A stretch of DNA of 7,976 bases, taken from contig CAYMTN010000236.1 in the NCBI GenBank assembly GCA_964393335.1, positions 1 through 7,976 on the forward strand, given 5' to 3'. Every line of letters begins with the position of its first letter. Within the stretch, counting starts at the first letter, position 1. Shown here piece by piece: positions 5,074 to 7,976 of the stretch. The DNA is from CAYMTN01 sp964393335 (lineage in GTDB: Bacteria > Chloroflexota > Anaerolineae > Aggregatilineales > Aggregatilineaceae). Both the position numbers and the translations under genes were made by a program. Below the pieces are notes generated by a model. The model made no database searches. It saw only the letters and a program-made list of their open reading frames with translations, and was not told the origin of the DNA.

Positions 5074-7976
5074 CTACGGGCATTTATCCAGGTCGCGCCA
5101 CTTGGCGACGATGTCATCATCCTTGAGGATGCTGTCCTGGCCGGGCGGGACCTCGACCGTCAGCGTGCGGTTGGCGATCTCCTCGCATTCCGGCCCCTTT
5201 TCGACGGCGTCCCACGTGCCGCGCACGTACTTGTATTGCAGCTTGTTGCCTTCGGGAATCTCCAGCGTAACTGTCCAGTGTTGATCGTCGATCTGTTCCA
5301 TCGGGATGCCTGCCGGGTCCCAGAAGGGCAGCGTGTCCGTGCCGAAGTCACCCGCGATGTACAGGCCGCCTTCGCCCTGGCTGGTGTAGTCCGGCACGGT
5401 GACGACAAACGTCACGGGGATGCGGCGGCGTTCGACGCGTGTTTCGCCCGCCTGGACCGGCGCGGATTCGTTGAGCGCGCCATCGACCGCCGTGATCGCG
5501 TAACCGTACAGACCGCCTTGCACGACCGCCTTGTCGGTGTAACTCAGCTCGTCTTCGGCGGGGATGTCCACCAGCCGCGCCGTGTCGCCGTCTACCGTTC
5601 GGTAGACGCGGTAGGCAACCACGTCGGCAGATGGCGACGGTTCCCAGGTCAGGATCACGCCCGCCAGCGACGACTGCATGATCGTGGCCGAGGCCGGTTC
5701 GCCGGGCGGCTCGTTATCTGCCGGGGCTTCGACTGTCAGGCGCGGATAGGTCCCGTCCGGCAGGGTGACGACGTCCCAACTCTCGCCCGCGTTGGCGCTG
5801 AAACGTGCGACCTGGTCAAACGTGCCGGGTTCGGTGACTGGCAGCGACGCCCCGTAATAGTCGGTCATTTCTTCCGATGCGGTGTACTGCATCGGCTGCC
5901 AGTCCGCGCCGGACAGGTCGGTCCCTGCGGGGACCAGCGCGGCTTCGGCACGGACGCCCGGCGCGGGTGATTCGGTGGCACCGGCGACCTGGACTCCTGC
6001 CTCGATCTGAGTCGTCAGCCCGTAGGCCAGCGTGACATGATCCGGCCCGGTGCCGGGCACGTAAAACATCGTGGCAACCGGCGCGCTGGGGATGGCGGGC
6101 GCGCTCGCGCTCAGGTCCCCGGTCAGGCCGTTCACCACGCTGGCGACCGCGTAAAAGTACGCGTAGCCGTTCGTCACGGAGTCGTCGATGAACGCCGTAT
6201 CCGCCAGCACGCCGCTGACCGGTTCGAAGCCGCCGGTCGCCACCGGGCTGCGGTAGACCACGTAGCCGGTCGCGCCTGCGACGGCGTTCCAGGCCAGGGT
6301 CACGCGGCCATCATCGCCCAGCGCATCCACAGAGGCGGGCGGGTCCGCGACGGCAAACGCCGCGCTCGTCACGGCTGACCACACGTTGCCGCTGTTGGCA
6401 TCGACGCTGACCGTTACCGATCCGTCTGGGGTGATCGCCTCGCCGCCGAAGCCAGGATCGAGCGCCAGCCCATCCGGCAGCAATCCCGCCAGATCGAGCG
6501 TGACCATCTGCGCGCTGTCCGAGTTGTTGGTGACGACCAGCGCCGCGCTGCCCGCCGCCGCATCGACGCGCAGGAACGCGTAGACACCCGTATCGTCGTC
6601 TGCCACCAGCGTGATCATCGCGCCTTCGCGCAGGGCGCTGTTGGCGTGACGCAGTGCCGACAACTGCTGGTAAAAGGCGAGCATGTCGTCGTCGGGCGGG
6701 CCGTACGCGTCGCCGGACGTATCCGGCCAGGGATAGGGCGCGCGGTTGTAGGGATCGTCTTGCAGCGTGCCGTTATCCTCGATGCTCGGCGCGTCGAGCG
6801 CGATTTCGTCGCCGTAGTAGATCGTCGGCGCGCCGGGCAGCGTGAATTGCAGCAGCGCCGCCAGTTGCTGCCGCTGTTTGTCACCGGCCACAAACAACAG
6901 GCGGGACGTGTCGTGGCTGTCCAGGACGTTCATCATCGCGTAATACGCCACCGGCGGGTAATCCGACTCGATGTCGCGGATCAGCGTGTCGAGCTGGCCG
7001 GGCTTCAGGGCCTGGATCACGTTGTCGCCGTTGGCGTCGTTATCGGCGTAATCCGTGTCGCGCACGTAGCCCAGAATGCCGCGCCGCAGCCGGTAGTTCA
7101 TGACCGAATCCCACTCTTTGCCGAGCAACCATGCGCTCGCGTTGCCCCATTCTTCCCCGATGATCACGCCCTCGGGGTTGGCGTTGCGCACTGCCACGCG
7201 GAAGCCTTCCCAGAAGTCGCTGGTCGGCCCGGTGTCGATGGCCCCGGCGACGTCCAGCCGCCAGCCGCCGATCCCCTCGCGGCCCCACGTGTTGACCACG
7301 CTGTTCCGGCCCAGGAAAAAGTACAGGCGCGGGCCGCTGGCATCGTCGTTGATCTTCGGGATGGTGTCGATCCCGGCCTGCGAGAGGTAATACGTCGCGC
7401 CCTGCGGGTTATCGACGCACGGCGCGGGCTGCTGCGCCTTAGGCGGCACGAAGAAGAACCACAACCGGTATGGGGAGTCGAGGCTTTCACACGCGCCGTC
7501 TGCTTCGTAGCGGTGGTAGCGGTCGAAGGCCGGGCTGTCGCTGGACATGTGATTGAACACACCGTCCAGGATCAGCACCATGCCGCGCTTATCGGCTTCG
7601 GCCACCAGCGTGCGGAAAGCGTCCATGTCGCCCAGGATCGGGTCGATGGCCTTATAATCGGCGGTGTCGTAGCGGTGGTTGGAACGCGCCTCAAAGATCG
7701 GGTTGAGGTAGATGGCCGTTACGCCCAGGTCTTGCAGGTAATCGAGCTTTTCGGTGATCCCGGCCAGGTCACCGCCGAAAAAGTCCACGTTCCAGCGATC
7801 CTGGTACGGTCCCGGCTGGCGCGGATCGACGGGTGGCTCGTTCCACGTTTCGTGGAAGATCACGCGGTCATTTTCGTAAAACGTGATCGAGTCGTCGGCG
7901 GGGTCGTTGGACAGGTCGCCATCGCGGAAGCGGTCCGGGAAAATCTGGTAGATCACGGCGTTGCGCATCCATTCCG
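5074..7976 (-). CDS. GH13 alpha-glucan hydrolase (neopullulanase/amylopullulanase-like) with FN3 and CBM20-like modules, N-terminus cut by window edge
   Basis: At least 964 residues after the ATG at 7968 (numbering used here), but the frame is still open at the window edge and reads Glu-Trp just before that Met. This fits the family pattern 'W..davfYQIFPDRF', so the real start and any signal peptide lie outside. The GH13 barrel covers about 1-450. Conserved region I is DGVFNH (135-140), II is GWRLDVAGA with nucleophile Asp239, III is GEEW with acid/base Glu272, and IV is VLDSHD with Asp353. YYGDEI (384-389) and IPKIN (203-207), the counterpart of the neopullulanase MPKLN signature, are also present. 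Then come an all-beta GH13 C-terminal domain (about 451-535), FN3 (about 543-628), an Ig-like module (about 632-748), FN3 (about 754-845) and a CBM20-like starch-binding domain (about 849-945). It should hydrolyse alpha-1,4 and perhaps alpha-1,6 links in starch, pullulan or glycogen outside the cell. The exact specificity is not determined. Confidence 0.93.
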   Translation of the reverse strand, partial: EWMRNAVIYQIFPDRFRDGDLSNDPADDSITFYENDRVIFHETWNEPPVDPRQPGPYQDRWNVDFFGGDLAGITEKLDYLQDLGVTAIYLNPIFEARSNHRYDTADYKAIDPILGDMDAFRTLVAEADKRGMVLILDGVFNHMSSDSPAFDRYHRYEADGACESLDSPYRLWFFFVPPKAQQPAPCVDNPQGATYYLSQAGIDTIPKINDDASGPRLYFFLGRNSVVNTWGREGIGGWRLDVAGAIDTGPTSDFWEGFRVAVRNANPEGVIIGEEWGNASAWLLGKEWDSVMNYRLRRGILGYVRDTDYADNDANGDNVIQALKPGQLDTLIRDIESDYPPVAYYAMMNVLDSHDTSRLLFVAGDKQRQQLAALLQFTLPGAPTIYYGDEIALDAPSIEDNGTLQDDPYNRAPYPWPDTSGDAYGPPDDDMLAFYQQLSALRHANSALREGAMITLVADDDTGVYAFLRVDAAAGSAALVVTNNSDSAQMVTLDLAGLLPDGLALDPGFGGEAITPDGSVTVSVDANSGNVWSAVTSAAFAVADPPASVDALGDDGRVTLAWNAVAGATGYVVYRSPVATGGFEPVSGVLADTAFIDDSVTNGYAYFYAVASVVNGLTGDLSASAPAIPSAPVATMFYVPGTGPDHVTLAYGLTTQIEAGVQVAGATESPAPGVRAEAALVPAGTDLSGADWQPMQYTASEEMTDYYGASLPVTEPGTFDQVARFSANAGESWDVVTLPDGTYPRLTVEAPADNEPPGEPASATIMQSSLAGVILTWEPSPSADVVAYRVYRTVDGDTARLVDIPAEDELSYTDKAVVQGGLYGYAITAVDGALNESAPVQAGETRVERRRIPVTFVVTVPDYTSQGEGGLYIAGDFGTDTLPFWDPAGIPMEQIDDQHWTVTLEIPEGNKLQYKYVRGTWDAVEKGPECEEIANRTLTVEVPPGQDSILKDDDIVAKWRDLDKCP

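Noticed and set aside
4914..5120. 68-codon minus-strand frame over the intergenic region and repeat
   Set aside because: It contains the translated G-rich repeat (NPLSHDCDGRGE), a known type of annotation artefact, and has no ribosome site.
5002..5970. 322-codon plus-strand frame antisense to the GH13 gene
   Set aside because: It mirrors a strongly conserved multi-domain enzyme, begins inside the dispersed repeat, and has composition typical of antisense shadows in GC-rich DNA.
1..7976. CRISPR arrays, tRNA or rRNA genes, transposases, toxin-antitoxin or defence cassettes
   Set aside because: I looked for regularly spaced direct repeats, cloverleaf-like segments and the usual protein motifs on both strands and saw none.

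Overview
This is a GC-rich bacterial window with conventional start sites and Shine-Dalgarno sequences. The gene mix fits an environmental bacterium of the Chloroflexota (Anaerolineae-like): a stand-alone SPFH protein, a divergent Lgt-like protein, a multi-module secreted GH13 enzyme with FN3 repeats, and a G-rich dispersed hairpin repeat in an intergenic gap. The taxonomic assignment is an inference from style and content. There is no marker gene here to prove it.

Layout from left to right. (1) Positions 1-661, minus strand: the N-terminal 220 residues of an SPFH/prohibitin-type membrane protein, whose C-terminus lies outside the window. (2) Positions 662-901: a divergent intergenic region with overlapping -10-like boxes on both strands and two short inverted repeats. 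(3) Positions 902-2576, plus strand: a likely two-gene operon with a 4-nt gap, encoding an Lgt-family membrane protein whose catalytic-histidine position appears to be Gln, then a soluble nitrilase-superfamily amidase closest in motif to the glutaminase domain of NAD+ synthetase. (4) Positions 2591-3577, minus strand: a polytopic membrane protein of unknown function, convergent with the amidase. (5) Positions 3715-4296, plus strand: a GNAT acetyltransferase whose C-terminal half resembles streptothricin acetyltransferases. (6) Positions 4297-5073: a compositionally different, gene-poor stretch. It holds a terminator-like hairpin lying inside a doubtful 49-codon ORF, a 112-aa membrane protein made of two tandem copies of a ~50-residue unit, and a G-rich dispersed repeat. 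(7) Positions 5074-7976, minus strand: a large GH13 alpha-glucan hydrolase with GH13 - FN3 - Ig-like - FN3 - CBM20-like architecture. Its reading frame runs off the right edge, so the true N-terminus is not visible.

The genes do not form one pathway. The clearest functional unit is the starch/pullulan-degrading enzyme. The Lgt-like/amidase pair is probably co-transcribed but its role is unknown. I see no CRISPR array, tRNA, rRNA, transposase or recognisable defence system. The features most worth a second look are the Lgt homologue with the altered active site, the internally duplicated small membrane protein behind a leader-like ORF and hairpin, and the divergent regulatory region.
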